64,000 nt of DNA from Sipunculus nudus (taxonomy: Eukaryota; Annelida; Sipuncula; Golfingiida; Sipunculidae), in the NCBI GenBank assembly GCA_026874595.1, contig CM049322.1:40048840-40112839 (forward strand). Direction: 5' to 3'. A program made the translations under genes and the position numbers. Positions 35,568-47,982 of this stretch are shown here, piece by piece; positions within the stretch are counted from its first letter, which is position 1; each line of letters opens with the position of its first letter. The notes under the pieces are model-generated. The model was not told where the DNA came from. It ran no database searches and saw only the letters and a program-made list of their open reading frames with translations.

Positions 35568-38207
35568 GGCCAGTAGATGATAATTTTATGGTATTGATGT
35601 AACTTTATGGATAATCTCATACACCACGTTGTTCGCAGAAACTTCAGAAGCACGGTCTCCCCAAGTTGAAGATTCTGGTCCTCTCTCCGCATATTGGGCT
35701 ATTTTGTATCCTGTTGTTATTGGTCTAGGGCGTATATACAAAATGTGATTTGTCGACAGGAGTGTATAAGCTTGTGTCAACTCATATACACTTAATTCCC
35801 ACGCTTGTTTCTATCTCCGTTTGAAACAATCTTTCTCAGTTCACCGGTGGGTTTAGATTAAAGGAAAACAGGAGAAACTAGCTCTGAGCAAGGTAAACAT
35901 TATTTTCCGAACGGTTTGAGTAAAATGAATAATTTAGGTTCTTGATAGATTTGTAGATGAGCAAAAGAACAAAATGAAAAGGAGGGACGCTCATGTCTAT
36001 TGTTCTTAAAGTTGCATGATTTTTTTTTCGGGCTTACACGCCTCGGTGCCCTGGTATAGGAACCTTTCCAAACTTCATTTGATTAATAGTGAGTCGTACT
36101 GTAACATGTTGCCAGGTCAAAGGATAGAAGGTTTCAACAATCGTTGACCAGTTTCCAAGGCGGGGAAATCGACCGAACATAATTTTCAGCGCAATTTGGG
36201 GGTTTTTTATGTGGGAACGTTTTATTCCACTTGTGAAGTTACGTGTATATTTATATATAATGGTTACTGAGAAATATACATGTTTAAGCATGTAGTAGCC
36301 AAAACAGGGGAGACTACTTTCGTTCATCATTGAATGCACATATTAAGAACAAGTGTTGGAAGAGCGTCTGAAGTTAAAATCTGTTTAAAGAACTGTCATG
36401 GAATATACTGTTTCTAGGTTGTATGTCGCCCATAGATTAATATATTATTGTCATTATACAAGTAATGATGGTCAGAAAGTTTGCAATAAAATAATATTAA
36501 GTACTAGTTTGTTGGGTTATTTTGTATGTTGGTTGACCACTATTGGAACGCCTGTGCTAAAGCACCCTTTTATATAAGATATGCGGTCAATATAAACGTG
36601 TTTGGTTAGAATGTACGAAGGCCACGGTTGAATACATGGATGTATTGTTAGCTAATGATATTTGAAGACGTTCAGCCCCAACAAAATAAGACATGGTTAA
36701 AGCTCTATCATACTACAGAAATGTATAAAAGTGTATAAAACGGTAGTTTTTTCAGTGAAATTTATCATATACAAGAGATGCTGATATATTTTCTCTCAAA
36801 AGAAACGTCTTCATATTATTACGTCTTCCAGTAGAATTGCACCTTTTCACAGGTTCACGTCATTGCTGCACAAATGACCAGCTTCAGATGCTGAAGCACA
36901 GATTAACATGTTTCGAAGCAGTGCAAGATTAAACATAACCAGAATAAAATTACATTTTTTTTCATACAGCTTATACTCAACGTCTCGCATTAGACAATAT
37001 AGTTACCCTGTTTTATGAGAAAAACTATCATTTGCACTTTTTCATGACGCATTCAAACTAAATTGGTAAGATATTCAACAGCATACCATTAGTTGAGGCT
37101 TTCATGCATCATAATCAGTGTCTGAAGCTTATACCACCATAATATGTCGTGGGAGTGGTCTGACCATGTTTCATAAAAGTGCTTTGGAAGGGCAACGACT
37201 TTACAAAAGCTTTACAAAAGTGAGACGCCATCAATTTTCTGGTAGATGAGGCTGATTGACAATGTCATAATAACGAAATGGGTAAACCTAGTAGTTCACC
37301 CTCCAAAACTTTGGTTTATTCTAATGGGGGGGGGGGGTTGATTGTGTGACTGGCAACCAGAGAGGAAGTACCAAATTTCAAACAGAATGAACCTCTTCAC
37401 TTTTCATTTTAATTTATGATTAAAAAAATATATACGAGAGAATTCTGGTTTCTGTATTCTGGTCCTGATATTTTGTCATTTTTGGTGGTTTCCTCAAGTG
37501 ATTGTACATGTCGTAAAGCCGACTGAAAATGCGAATGTGGTTTCTTTTTTTGTACCATGATGTTGCATTCAGTTAAAATTTGTTAAATGGATTTTTAACC
37601 ACGTTACTGAAAATTAGCTCCTATTTATGTGTATGCGGTCTTGGAAACATATGCTACTGTTGTAATCCGCCTCTCAATTTCACCATCTCAGATGTGTCAT
37701 GGTTCATTTATGAGAAAAGTTGTGACCGTTTCAAGTAATGTGCACGTAAAATTCCAAGAAGATTCTCTGCATAGTTCTCCCTGTGAACTTTTCATCGTGT
37801 TTCTCGCAGTCTTCACGGTGTGGTTTAGCAAGTCACATGTCAATCAAAGCCATGTATTTATCTACATTATCCAGCTCTACAACTGTTATCATAGTCAGGG
37901 TGAAAGTCTTTTGTTACTTCATTTGAATTTTTCAAAAATACCCTAATCAATCTATCCGTCATGAAAACTACCATGTGACCCTATTTGGATGGTAGTGTAT
38001 GTCATTTTATATGTCCTATGTCAAATTCTTTTCATGTCAAGGATACTGGTAAGTAGTTTGGCAGTATTCCCTCTTTTTTGGGGATTCCTTGAAGTTGGTG
38101 TTGTATTTAAAAATTAAACGAGACTTGCCTGTAAGGTTTAGTTTCATTGGAATTAACTCTCATCTGAGTCATACGGGATTATAGATTTGAACCAAGGTCT
38201 CTATCGT

Positions 38208-38315
38208 TCAACAATAAAGAAGATGTAGAAAAAATTGATAAATAAATTGAGATTTTACTGAAAAAGGTTACTTTGCCAAGCTTGCCTAAACAGGAGCAGT
38301 ATATATCGTCATTTT
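38208..38315 (+). repeat. Left end of tandem-array copy 1, cut off by insertion
   Basis: Matches 51477-51584 (and 58996-59103) closely, including gataaataaattgagatttt, ttactttgccaagctt and caggagcagtatatatcg. In those later copies this segment runs directly into the sequence that resumes here at 44118. Left of about 38208 the match stops, so this is probably the original left boundary of the duplicated unit. Confidence 0.85.
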
Positions 38316-38316
38316 A

Positions 38317-38534
38317 AGCTCAGCTGACTATAAGTCATCTGAGCTATAGTCGTGGTCCATTGTCCGTCGTCCGTCCGCCTGTCTGTCCATCCGTCCGGAT
38401 GTCCGTCCGTAAGACTGGCACGTTTTGACACCGTTGGACCTACGAATCTGAAATTCTGAACCTCAATTTTTTATTAGAAATCTATTTTTACACTTCAGGA
38501 CTGCCTAATATCAAAACCACTCATCTGGTTTTTT
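38317..38534 (+). repeat. Truncated head segment of the element
   Basis: Has the head hairpin and GTCC tract, but about 150 bases are missing relative to the next copy. It ends where the second head begins at 38536. Either a partial tandem duplication or an element inserted into another. Confidence 0.7.
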
Positions 38535-39133
38535 TAGCTCAGCTGACTATAAGTCATCTGAGCTATAGTCGTGGTCCATTGTCTGTCCGTCTGTCCGTCT
38601 GGATGTCCGTCCGTAAGACTGGCACGTTTCGACACCATTGGACCTATGAATCTGAAATTCGGCATACAGTTAGATGTCCCCAAAATCTCCTACCATGCCA
38701 TAAGTTTGGCCAATAGGACTTTGTTCCTTCGAGATATTAAGGAAAAACCTCAATTTTTGATTAGAAATCTATTTTTACACTTCAGGACTGCCTAATATCA
38801 AAACCACTCATCTGGTTTTCTTCATATTTACCATAAATATTCCTCTATATAGTTCCTATGTACATGCCAGAAATTAAGTCAGTATTATTTCATTTAAAAA
38901 AGTTATGGGCCCAAATATAAGGACTTTGTAAAAAAATCAGGAAAGATATTTGGTCACTTAAGACCAAAAGTGTTAAAGGTAGGGACTTTTTTTACAGTAA
39001 TACAACTTTAATTAATCAAAATTTAATTGTATACCAAAAATTAGATCAAAATCTGTTAATTTTTTTTAAATATTGGGAAAAATTTAAAATTGGTACCTTA
39101 AATTTTGCCCAACTTTGGCCACGGCACGTTTTT

Positions 39134-41560
39134 TTAGCTCAGCTGACTATCAGTCATGCTGGGCTATAGTGATGGGTCTTTGTCCGGCGTCCTTCCGTCT
39201 GTCCGTCCGGCCGTCCGTCCGTTAGCAGGGCACAAATCGTAACCATAGGGGCTAGGGCCATGAACCCTATGCAGTCTTAGAGGTTCTAAAAAGATCTCCT
39301 TGCAAACCAGAAATTAGGTCACTGCGACCTATATTCTCGAAGTTAAGGGGTGTGTTTGCACCCCCCAGAAATAATTCTTTTAGCCAAAATTTTCATCCCA
39401 AACCTTCCATCTTTCACATACAGCTCACCTACCAACAGGGGAAGAACCATAATTATTTTGAGGTCACAAGGTCAAAGGTCAATGGTCACAGAACCAACTT
39501 CTTTGAAAAGCCTCAGGATGCATTTTAAGCCAAACCTTCCTTCCCAATTCTTTGATCTTTCACATATAGCTCACCTACTAAGTGGGAGAAGAATCCTATA
39601 GATGTTGAGGTCACAAGGTCAAAGGTCAGGGTCACAGGATCCACTTCTTTTAAAAGGTTGTGGACACATTTCAAGCTAGACCTTTCATTCCAAACCTTTC
39701 AGCACTGATATCGTTTCTCTGCCAACAGGGGAAAAGACCTGTTGATTTTGAGGTCAAAGGTCAAGTTCACAGCACCCTCTTCTTGTGTGGAGTCATTTTC
39801 AGCAAACCTGTCAATCTATACTTTCCATCTGTCATATATGGCTTACCTACCAATAGGAGAAGAAGCCTATTGATGTTGAGTTCAAAAGGTCAAAGGTCAA
39901 GGTCACAATATTGTTCTTAATGCTTGTGAACATATTTCAAGTGAAACTGTTCAACCCAAACCTTCAGTCTTTCACATATGCCACATCTATGCATCACTCA
40001 ATGTGATTCAAACTTCATATTTATGGGTCTTTTTGCATGAAGAAATAACTAATTGATTTTGAGGTCAGCTGGTCAGGAGGTTAAAGGTTGCAGGTCTAAG
40101 TTATTCACTCATTGGTTGCCAAGTAATTACACCCGGCCAGATGTAAGTGGTAAGTAGTTACCCATCATTTAGAAAGAATCCAGTTGATATGTTGGCAAAA
40201 GGCCAAGGTCATAGGTCAGGGATGTTCACAATAACTAATTTTGTAGACCATCTCTATTTTTCTTGTTTTCTTGTATATATAACCATATGGCACTCACAAC
40301 TGGTACATCTCACTATGTGCCCATAATTGTCAATGACACTTGTGATATATGACTCCCTTTTGTATCAGCTCATGGAGTGATAAGGATATATCATTAGTGC
40401 ATAACAAAAACTGTTGCCGATATGCTTTGGCCAGGCATTAAGACTATGAGAGTTAAGTGTTAAGTTTAGCTACTGATTTATAAAATGATGGGAACATTTT
40501 GCAGTTTATGTCATGGAATCATAGCAATAAACTTAGTTTTCTAGATATCTGAATATTATTATACAAATCATCAGATATACCAGCAAGTGTTTGTTCTGAT
40601 AATATGTGGGTCTGTACCTGGATTTAGGATGGCCTTATATGATTACAAGACTCTTAGTGATGCTTTCTGCATTTCTTTTCTTTTAGGTTTTGCAGTTTAC
40701 CTACCCTGCTGACCCCATTGAATAGCAAGCTGATAATTAAAACAAATTGGACTTGCACTTTTTACATTTGCATGTTCATAAATCTGATATGAGAGCTCTC
40801 CAACCTGATCATGCCTTTTGAATTGTTTTGGACATTCATAACTGTTACATTCTTTGAAGCAATTGCTACAAGTTTAGTGTCTTATTGGAGGATGTGTGAC
40901 TTGTCAGAAAACCATTATGTCTGCCAGGTAGCCATTTTAGAAATCCTTTTGCCAGGACAGTTTCTGTGATTTTTTTATGATATTTGGTCCCTTTTAGAGG
41001 ATGTTTGTTGTTCAATTTCCGACCTGTCAGAAATCCAATATGGCCACCAGGACGCCATCTTTAAATTCCTTTAGAACATATTATCTCAAGAACTATTAAA
41101 GTGAATGCAGTGGGATGTATATTAATGTAATCTTGCATTGGGTCAAAGATTTCTTAATAAATATGACCATAATTTATGAAAGCTCAGTACAGTTGGCTTG
41201 TATTGAATAAAAATTAATATGCAAGCACCCGTTTCACAATAATTCTTGCATGGATTTCCTTGATCTTTTGCTATATTTTGATCTTATATGTGGCCTGTGT
41301 GGTATTCCTTTTGAGACTGACAGGTATCGAGCAAGCTGTGGGATTAGTTCCTGATAGCTCAACAGCCATACATTTTGCCTCAGACCATCATTCACTATGT
41401 TTTAACCAGACATATATGATAAAAATTTATGGCAATGTAGAAAGTTTAAACAAAATTGGCATATAGGTTCTGCAACAATTTTACTAGAAGTTGTGAATTG
41501 CAGCCCATGATGTCGCAGGTCATGCTTGGCAGCTGAGCGTCATGACCCATGGGTCACTTG
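39134..41560 (+). mobile_element. Inner element with core repeats, about 2.4 kb
   Basis: Head TTAGCTCAGCTGACTATCAG at 39134, GTCC-rich tract (39182-39222) and tail CAGCTGAGCGTCATGACCC..TCACTTG ending 41560. It interrupts the outer element exactly between ggcacg plus a T run and cctgtaagtac, a junction intact at 3596-3612 and 5735-5753. It contains five degenerate core repeats (39401-40095) and a second duplicated motif near 40895-41080 (gtcagaaa..cca..atg). Its head diverges from the outer family, suggesting a related subfamily. Confidence 0.8.
39401..40095 (+). repeat. About five ~140-bp core repeats with AGGTCA motifs
   Basis: Units share AACCTTCCATCTTTCACATA-like starts, AGCTCACCTACCAACAGGGG-like middles and a TTGAGGTCA..AAGGTCA block. 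Perfect AGGTCAAAGGTCA occurs at 39469, 39616, 39751 and 39887 (spacings 147, 135, 136). The fifth unit is more diverged (around 40059). Tandem core repeats with flanking GTCC-type tracts are the known layout of bivalve pearl elements. Confidence 0.8.
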
Positions 41561-42492
41561 TTCCTGTAAGTACTGTGGATTTAATTTTCACAGCATGTAC
41601 ACATAAGGATTTAATCTGTTAAAATCTGAAATTTGAAATTAAAGCTGCAAAATTAGGCTAGTTATTGAATTTTTTTGGAGGCTCATGTTGTATTCCCTTA
41701 CATTGTCAAGCAGTCCACTTTAATGACTGTAGGTCATTCAGTGCACATCTCTATGCTCCCCAGGCGGTTGGCATAATGTTAGATGTCCCCAAAATCTCCT
41801 ACCATACCGAAAATTGGGTCATTATGACTTTGTTCCTTCGAGATATTAAGGAAAAACCCGTTTTCCATAAAATAAAGCCATTTTTACATTCAAGGCTGCC
41901 TAATATCAAAACCACTGATCTGTTTTGGATCATATGTCGTATTCACATTCTTTCATACATTTTCTATGAACATACCAAAAATTAGGTAAGTATTTGGTAT
42001 TATTTTGAAGTTATGGGCCAAAATGTAATGCAATTTTTAAAAACTCAGGAAATATATTTACTCACCTTACATGAGAATTGCTGAACGTAGAGACTTTTTT
42101 TCAGGAATATAACTTTATTTAATCAAGATTCAATTGTTTACCCAAAATTAGATCTGAATTTTGCAAATTTTTCAAGTTATTAGCATTAATAAAAAATCAA
42201 TACCTTAAATTTTGTCCAACTTTGGCAATGGCACGTTTTTTCCCCTGTATGCACAGTTGATTTAATTTTCACAGCATATATTAATAAGGATTTAATCTTT
42301 TAAAATCTGAAATTTCAAAGAAATTGTTTGGAAAGAATAGCTTTTATTCACGTTTTCATACACCATTTCAAGTGTTGTTTACATCTAGCCCACCTAGTAG
42401 TACAGCCTTCACTTGCATTATGTAACCCACCCCAGGCAGCTTGCCTTGGCTCAGCTTGGCCACTACCAGCAGGCTTCCCCTCTGCCCTGCTC

Positions 42493-42505
42493 TCCCCCCC
42501 CCCCC
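42493..42505 (+). repeat. Poly-C tract inside the outer element
   Basis: A 13-base C run near 42493; the surrounding cagcttg..ctc sequence resembles 4290-4330 of the left element. Confidence 0.8.
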
Positions 42506-44128
42506 GATGGTGCATAAACTAGATGAATGTTATTATTTTCTGTATTTGATTCATTCTTATTCTAGGCTATCTATGCTACATTTTAGATTTTGTATTGTAC
42601 CACCAGGGTTACAATGATTAAAGTGTTCATTTAATTGTGTCCACAAAGTGGTGTATTGCTATGGAAGTGTGGATGTTCATCAGATAAGTAATTCCTTACT
42701 TCAGAAGAGTGAAAACTTCACCAGGTGTGAAATTGACTTTTAATTCCAGTAATAAATTAAAACTGGGATAGTAATTAGCACAATGATATTGTTTGTCCCT
42801 TATTCAACCAACAGTGTGTATACTTTATTTGAAAAGATGTTTTATTTTATCAAATTTACTGAATCTTTTATTTTATTTTGGTGAATCAAATTAAGCATGT
42901 ACTGAAAACTCAAATGTGCAAAACTTTTTAATAGTGATTCAAGGAATATTCTTGTAAATTCCATGTTGTGGCATTATTTTCTTTTAAATTCAGTTTAAAC
43001 ATTTATGATTTAAAAATAATAAAATATATGTGTATGCATAATATGACCCAATATGAGCTACACTCTGGATATATAATGATTGCAACTTTTGCAACAATTC
43101 TAATATTTTTAATTATATTTTCAGTTTTTTTATTAAAAATCAATAAAACCTGTAAATAAAAAAATGATTCAGATAAAAACTTCTTAATGGAAAAAGTTGG
43201 TTATGCTAAAAAAATAGACTTATATATAAACTTAAATGCATTATTCCCTTGAAAGTGAAATAAAGGTATTAGTCCATTCTTTCCACTTGCCTGTCCATCT
43301 GTAAATTTTCATATGCATCACAGTATCTCAAAATTTTTACAGTTTTTCTTCATGACAGTCTTGTCAGAGTATTAGTTTGCAATCATATATTTAGAACTTT
43401 ACTATAACCAAGTAGGAGGGCCCCTTTCCTCTTAGCTTTTCATATTCTTATATAAATGAAAAACATTACAATAGAATATTTCTACATCCACCTTCGTGCT
43501 GCCCTCACTTTTCCCTTCTCCGAACCCCATCCCAAAGTCAGCCTCAGTAAGCAAGAACAAGATATATTCATACTTTAATATTTTGTATAACTATTCGTCA
43601 ATAGGTACATCTGTACATGCCAGAAATTATGTCAATATTGTGTAATATGTAGACATAGTTGGAATCACAATAATGTACCTTGTCAAGACTAAAGAGATAT
43701 TGTGTCATACAGTCAAAAATTCATAAATCACTTCATCAGCATAGTTAATCATAACATCATATCTGTCAAATTGAAAGCTTGCAGACTACCATACACTTTA
43801 GATCCTTCAAGAAATAGCCGTATCATCATTCTACCACTGCTTATTACTGCTGTCATTGCATTCATATTTGCTCAAATATATCACAATTTTCAACCCCTCC
43901 TAAATAAATAAAAATAAACCACTATATTTTACTCTATTAATCCATCAGTCAGGTAATTTCACTTATCATTTACTCACATATTACATTACATTCCTTTATA
44001 ATAGCCCAACATGTCCATGATATTCATAAGCTTTCTCGACTCGATATAGTATCACAGTGGAGAAACATTTACAGTCCAATCACGATCAGCTGAGCGCCGT
44101 GACCCATGGGTTCCTTGTTTCTTACCTC

Positions 44129-44140
44129 TTCGCATGCGCA
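44129..44140 (+). promoter_or_regulatory. NRF1-like site, one mismatch (array copy 1)
   Basis: TTCGCATGCGCA, one base off the palindromic NRF1 consensus TGCGCATGCGCA that is intact in the later copies. Confidence 0.3.
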
Positions 44141-46924
44141 CGCACATCTCGTAGATAACCCTGATCCAAGATTAAATCTAACTTATGATATATGCCTGAA
44201 TCATCTTATGCATAATCATTTGGTGTTGCGTAGTCGTCAACTCTCCGCAAACACAAGTCGGGAGTTCCTGATTGGATGAAATTTTCTACCAATGATAAAC
44301 TCTCCATGATTTATTTGAGGAGGTTCATCAACTGTCATAATCATGATGCAGGTACACTTTGATGTTTTTTGCACCTTCAAGCTAACAGAATACAAGATTT
44401 GCCTTCTTATCCTGATAATCATGTTATATGTTGAACTGGGTTAGGCAGTACACCTATATTGTTGTGGTACCGGAATGGGTTTGCCGATTATTCTAACAGA
44501 GAACTGGCCTATCTGCTTATCCTCGCACTTTCTGATTTTTTCACAGAATGCTGTAGCTGTATTAAGACATTTGTCTTAAGTACATCGGTATTTGCAGTCC
44601 TATATATGTTTGCTGGTTATTCTAAATGCAACATTTAGTTTGGGGGCACATATGATCACACAACCATCATTGGCTATGTTTCAAGTGTATCGATCACATT
44701 TGTGCCCCATTTGCCGGACTTTCTGATTTAAGAATATATATTTTCAAAAGAATGGAGTCTATGCCTGCGTAACACTATTCGTATTGTCATTCTTACACAC
44801 GACGATATATTACAAAAGTATATTAAAATATTATCTGATGTCACGTTTTTGGAATATATATGCACATATCCGGTAGAATTTGTTTGGGTCATATTTAAAT
44901 TTGCTGATTGTTGGATTCTGTTATTCACGAGATTATTGGAATCTTGGTCTTGTTGACTTTTTTATATTGAATACAGCTTTTAACTTGTGAACGGCTTGTG
45001 ATGTATTATGAAAAGACCTGTCATTTTATCAGAAGCTTCCTTCCATGATTAAGTTAAAGGAAGTTCTTTCAAATAGGGGAATATTTAACGAAATGTAATA
45101 TGTACCCCAACAGTCTTGTCTTTTGTAGAATAACAAAGTAGGGAGGCCTGACTGTAGATCTCTACTAAAAAAATTTCTTCAGATCAGTACGTTAAATCAT
45201 TCTTATAGTGTCCAGCACGTATGTGTTCGTGCCTGCATAAATATTATACAGGAATCGGCCTATGCAGATCATGTGACTGGATTATACATCTCACCTGTGC
45301 CAAAATGATGCGCTTTTATTGCAGAAGTTAAGTGTATAATACTTATTTATTTCCTCCCCATTATTGTTTGTGGGTGTTTGTTCACAACATTTCAACTACA
45401 TGAACGGAATCTCATGAAATTTTTCGGGCATTTCGGGAAAGTGCTGCTTAAAAGCGTAGACTAGGAACATGATACTAATTTAGTATGTGAATACTCTCAG
45501 TCTGTTTCTGATAAATAAAGTATTATGTCATGTGCAAAAGGGCCTGGTTTTACATGTAACCTTTGGTCGGAAAGCATAGGTCTCTGCTTGTTTAAGTTTT
45601 GCACTCGTAGTCATAAGCATCTGATTAGCATGATTCTTGCTTTGAGAATTTAACTTTGTTTCGTCATTTATTAAACCATTTCATTTTGCATGCAAGTGCA
45701 CCAGTGCCGGTTAATCAATCAGTGGCTCCTATGGAAAGCGCAGTACATAAAGTATGAAACAAAACACAAAATATGAAAACATAATTCACCATAGGTAAAA
45801 GTGGTCTTTTTGCCACAGATAGCTTAATCCTTAAATGTAAAGCAACAGTAGAATAAATTCGGGAAAAATTTTAAACATTTATTTCCAGTTATCCTGGGTA
45901 TGCACAACATTCCATAAATTCTTGAATTTGTGAGAATTATTCATGACACGTCTCTGGTGATCACCGATATGCGTTCACCTAAGTAAACATTTAAAAATGT
46001 TAGAGTATATTTGTGCTTAAAAATGAACTGCTTGAATATCTTGAAATATAATAATCAAGCTGTTTAGCAACATCAATATGTGCTGTAACAATATGTTCAA
46101 CTAAACAGAGCCTTGTGCATCCCGAATAAATAATGAAGTCATAAAAAGCATGTTTTCAGAATGTTGTAATTCATATTTAGCCCAACAAGATTGTAGACAC
46201 AACTGTCACAAGAACTCATGGTATTTCTGAAAGAGGAAAATAAACATTGTTTACGTTAAAGACTTATTTATAAGTTCTATACCTAGATTTCTCCATTTTT
46301 TACTCATGTATATCATTTATTTCTCTCACTTAAGTACTCTTCTGCTGTAAATCGGTAAATACCTAAATGCAATATATTTTCATGTAATACAAATTGAATA
46401 CAGTTGTAGAGGTTATATCTCGTGCGGAGTTTTACTTGCTAAAATAGGAGATAAGCCGTGCAATGGTCCTTAGTATAAATACTATCTACGTAGTTAAATT
46501 TTCAAACCTGCGGTCACTGTCAAATTATGTACAGTAAATACATATGACATCGAGGATCCTCAAAAGGGTAGTTCCAAGCTGTCCATTGATTCGGAGGAGG
46601 ACGGTTAGGACTGGAGGTTGTAGTAGTGGGCACTTCTGTAAATATGGTTTAATTGACTTCTGGGTAGTTTGTGGGTAGCTTTGTGCATCTCACGTGATCT
46701 CATATGCAAATGATGTGGTTAAATTAATATCACTGCATATCATAATACCTACACTAAAACCTGCATGTAAATTGTGATATCTTATTATAAAAAGTTCTTA
46801 TTAATAACAGACAATGTATTACGTTTGGATAATCAAAGTGGCAGGTCAAATAAATATGGATAATTAGTCAATAATAAACATGTGATACCATGAATCACAG
46901 TTAATGTCTACGCAAAAGTCTACT

Positions 46925-46956
46925 TATATATATATATATAAATAAATATATATATA

Positions 46957-47007
<51 letters not shown>

Positions 47008-47058
47008 CTGGTGTTTCTTGGTTAAACAGACCGTTATAGGTACAAAACTATACTCTGT

Positions 47059-47131
<73 letters not shown>
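46925..47131. repeat. (TA)n(GA)n - spacer - (TC)n(TA)n inverted structure, copy 1
   Basis: TA and GA runs, a spacer of about 60 bases, then CT and TA runs in mirrored complementary order. The spacer edges extend the pairing (GAGTAT with ATACTC). Could extrude as a cruciform or cause replication slippage. Confidence 0.9.
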
Positions 47132-47136
<5 letters not shown>

Positions 47137-47143
47137 TTTCAAA

Positions 47144-47314
47144 ATGCCGAAATTCAACGCACTGCAACAGACTGATGCTCTTCTACAGGTAGCAGTTTCA
47201 CCGGAAAGAAATCGGTCTCTCTCTACAGTTCCACAAGGACAGGTGCTGCTCAGGCGGGGAGCTAAATCGAGACAAGAGGTTGCCGTAACAATATGTGCAT
47301 ATAACTGGCAGTAA
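47144..47314 (+). CDS. Small ORF, 56 codons (array copy 1), unproven
   Basis: Starts MPKFNALQQTDALLQV and ends TICAYNWQ, just downstream of the TA run. Compared with the later copies it shows amino-acid changes and a one-codon in-frame length difference, so the frame is kept but the residues are not. The opposite strand is also open (a Cys-rich frame), which weakens the coding case. No known family. Confidence 0.2.
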   Translation: MPKFNALQQTDALLQVAVSPERNRSLSTVPQGQVLLRRGAKSRQEVAVTICAYNWQ

Positions 47315-47763
47315 AATATTAGACTATTGATATTGACCATTATCTTATTTCCGTAGAATGGAAATAAAATATAATAGATGCATGATTGTTTTTATTAAAC
47401 CATATTTATAATGGGTTTTTTTTACAAAATTTCCTTTGCCACGGCCACGGAATCTCCATGTCCTTTTATATATTATTTCTGGCGGAACACTTTTAATAAT
47501 ATCTTTCACTTTTGAAACATATAGAAGTTCTACCCTTCAATAAGAGCATGATCACCATATCTGATTTAAGGTGGGAAATCACCTTTTCCAACCTTTGCCA
47601 CCATTCGGTTTAAAATCAGAATTAGTTATCAGTCATGAATATTCATGAATATTTTTTAGTCTCCACTATAGTGGCGGTCGAGGCCCAAAGGGTAAGGCAA
47701 GACACTTAATAAATAGATTGGGTAGGATGTTTATCCAAAAAGACACAAGCTACCTTTCTAATT

Positions 47764-47982
47764 GTGCATAAAATACGTTATTTGCACGCGGTGTCTTATG
47801 AAACTGACCATGCGAAAAACCATTGTCCCATGTGCGGCGTATATTTCCTTTGTTCTAATTGTTGTTCAAATCCACTTGCATTACAGCTGGGGAGATGCAA
47901 GTCAACATTCATGGAGTTTTTAAATGAGGAATACAAGCGGCTTAATCTGATTAGCATAATCGACTGTTCAGAGCTTACCTGA
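47764..47982 (+). CDS. Zinc-knuckle-like ORF (array copy 1), 5' part frameshifted
   Basis: Open frame of about 72 codons with HCPMCGVYFLCSNCC, a CxxC-x5-CxxC arrangement that could bind zinc, ending SIIDCSELT. Its protein is identical to the C-terminal part in later copies. One missing G and two missing T upstream break the longer 116-codon frame present there. No ATG precedes the motif in this copy, so it may be part of an exon or not translated. Family unknown. Confidence 0.3.
   Translation: MHKIRYLHAVSYETDHAKNHCPMCGVYFLCSNCCSNPLALQLGRCKSTFMEFLNEEYKRLNLISIIDCSELT

Larger units (their letters stand above)
34232..38207. other. Unassigned intergenic or intronic region
   Basis: No protein exon recognised on either strand. 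Holds a (TA)n/(CATA)n microsatellite (35170-35221), a G run (about 37326-37337) and a promoter-like cluster at 35540-35891. Confidence 0.5.
38316..44117 (+). mobile_element. 5.8 kb composite pearl/Helentron-like insertion in array copy 1
   Basis: Begins AAGCTCAGCTGAC and ends CAGCTGAGCGCCGTGACCC..TTCCTTG, followed by TTT. The unsplit array copies show the empty site as a run of six T (51580-51585). It contains a truncated first head segment (38317-38534), a second head (38536), an inserted inner element (39134-41560) and the rest of the outer body (41561-44117), with a second internal copy of the gatgtcccc body segment near 41783. No long target duplication; extra T bases at most. No transposase seen, so non-autonomous. 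Confidence 0.8.

Noticed and set aside
35414-36339. Several 60-100 codon minus-strand frames
   Set aside because: No motif, no splice context and no coherent continuation between them.
38590-38620. CRISPR-like short repeats (GTCCGTCC)
   Set aside because: Continuous tetranucleotide repeats without spacers in a eukaryotic mobile element.
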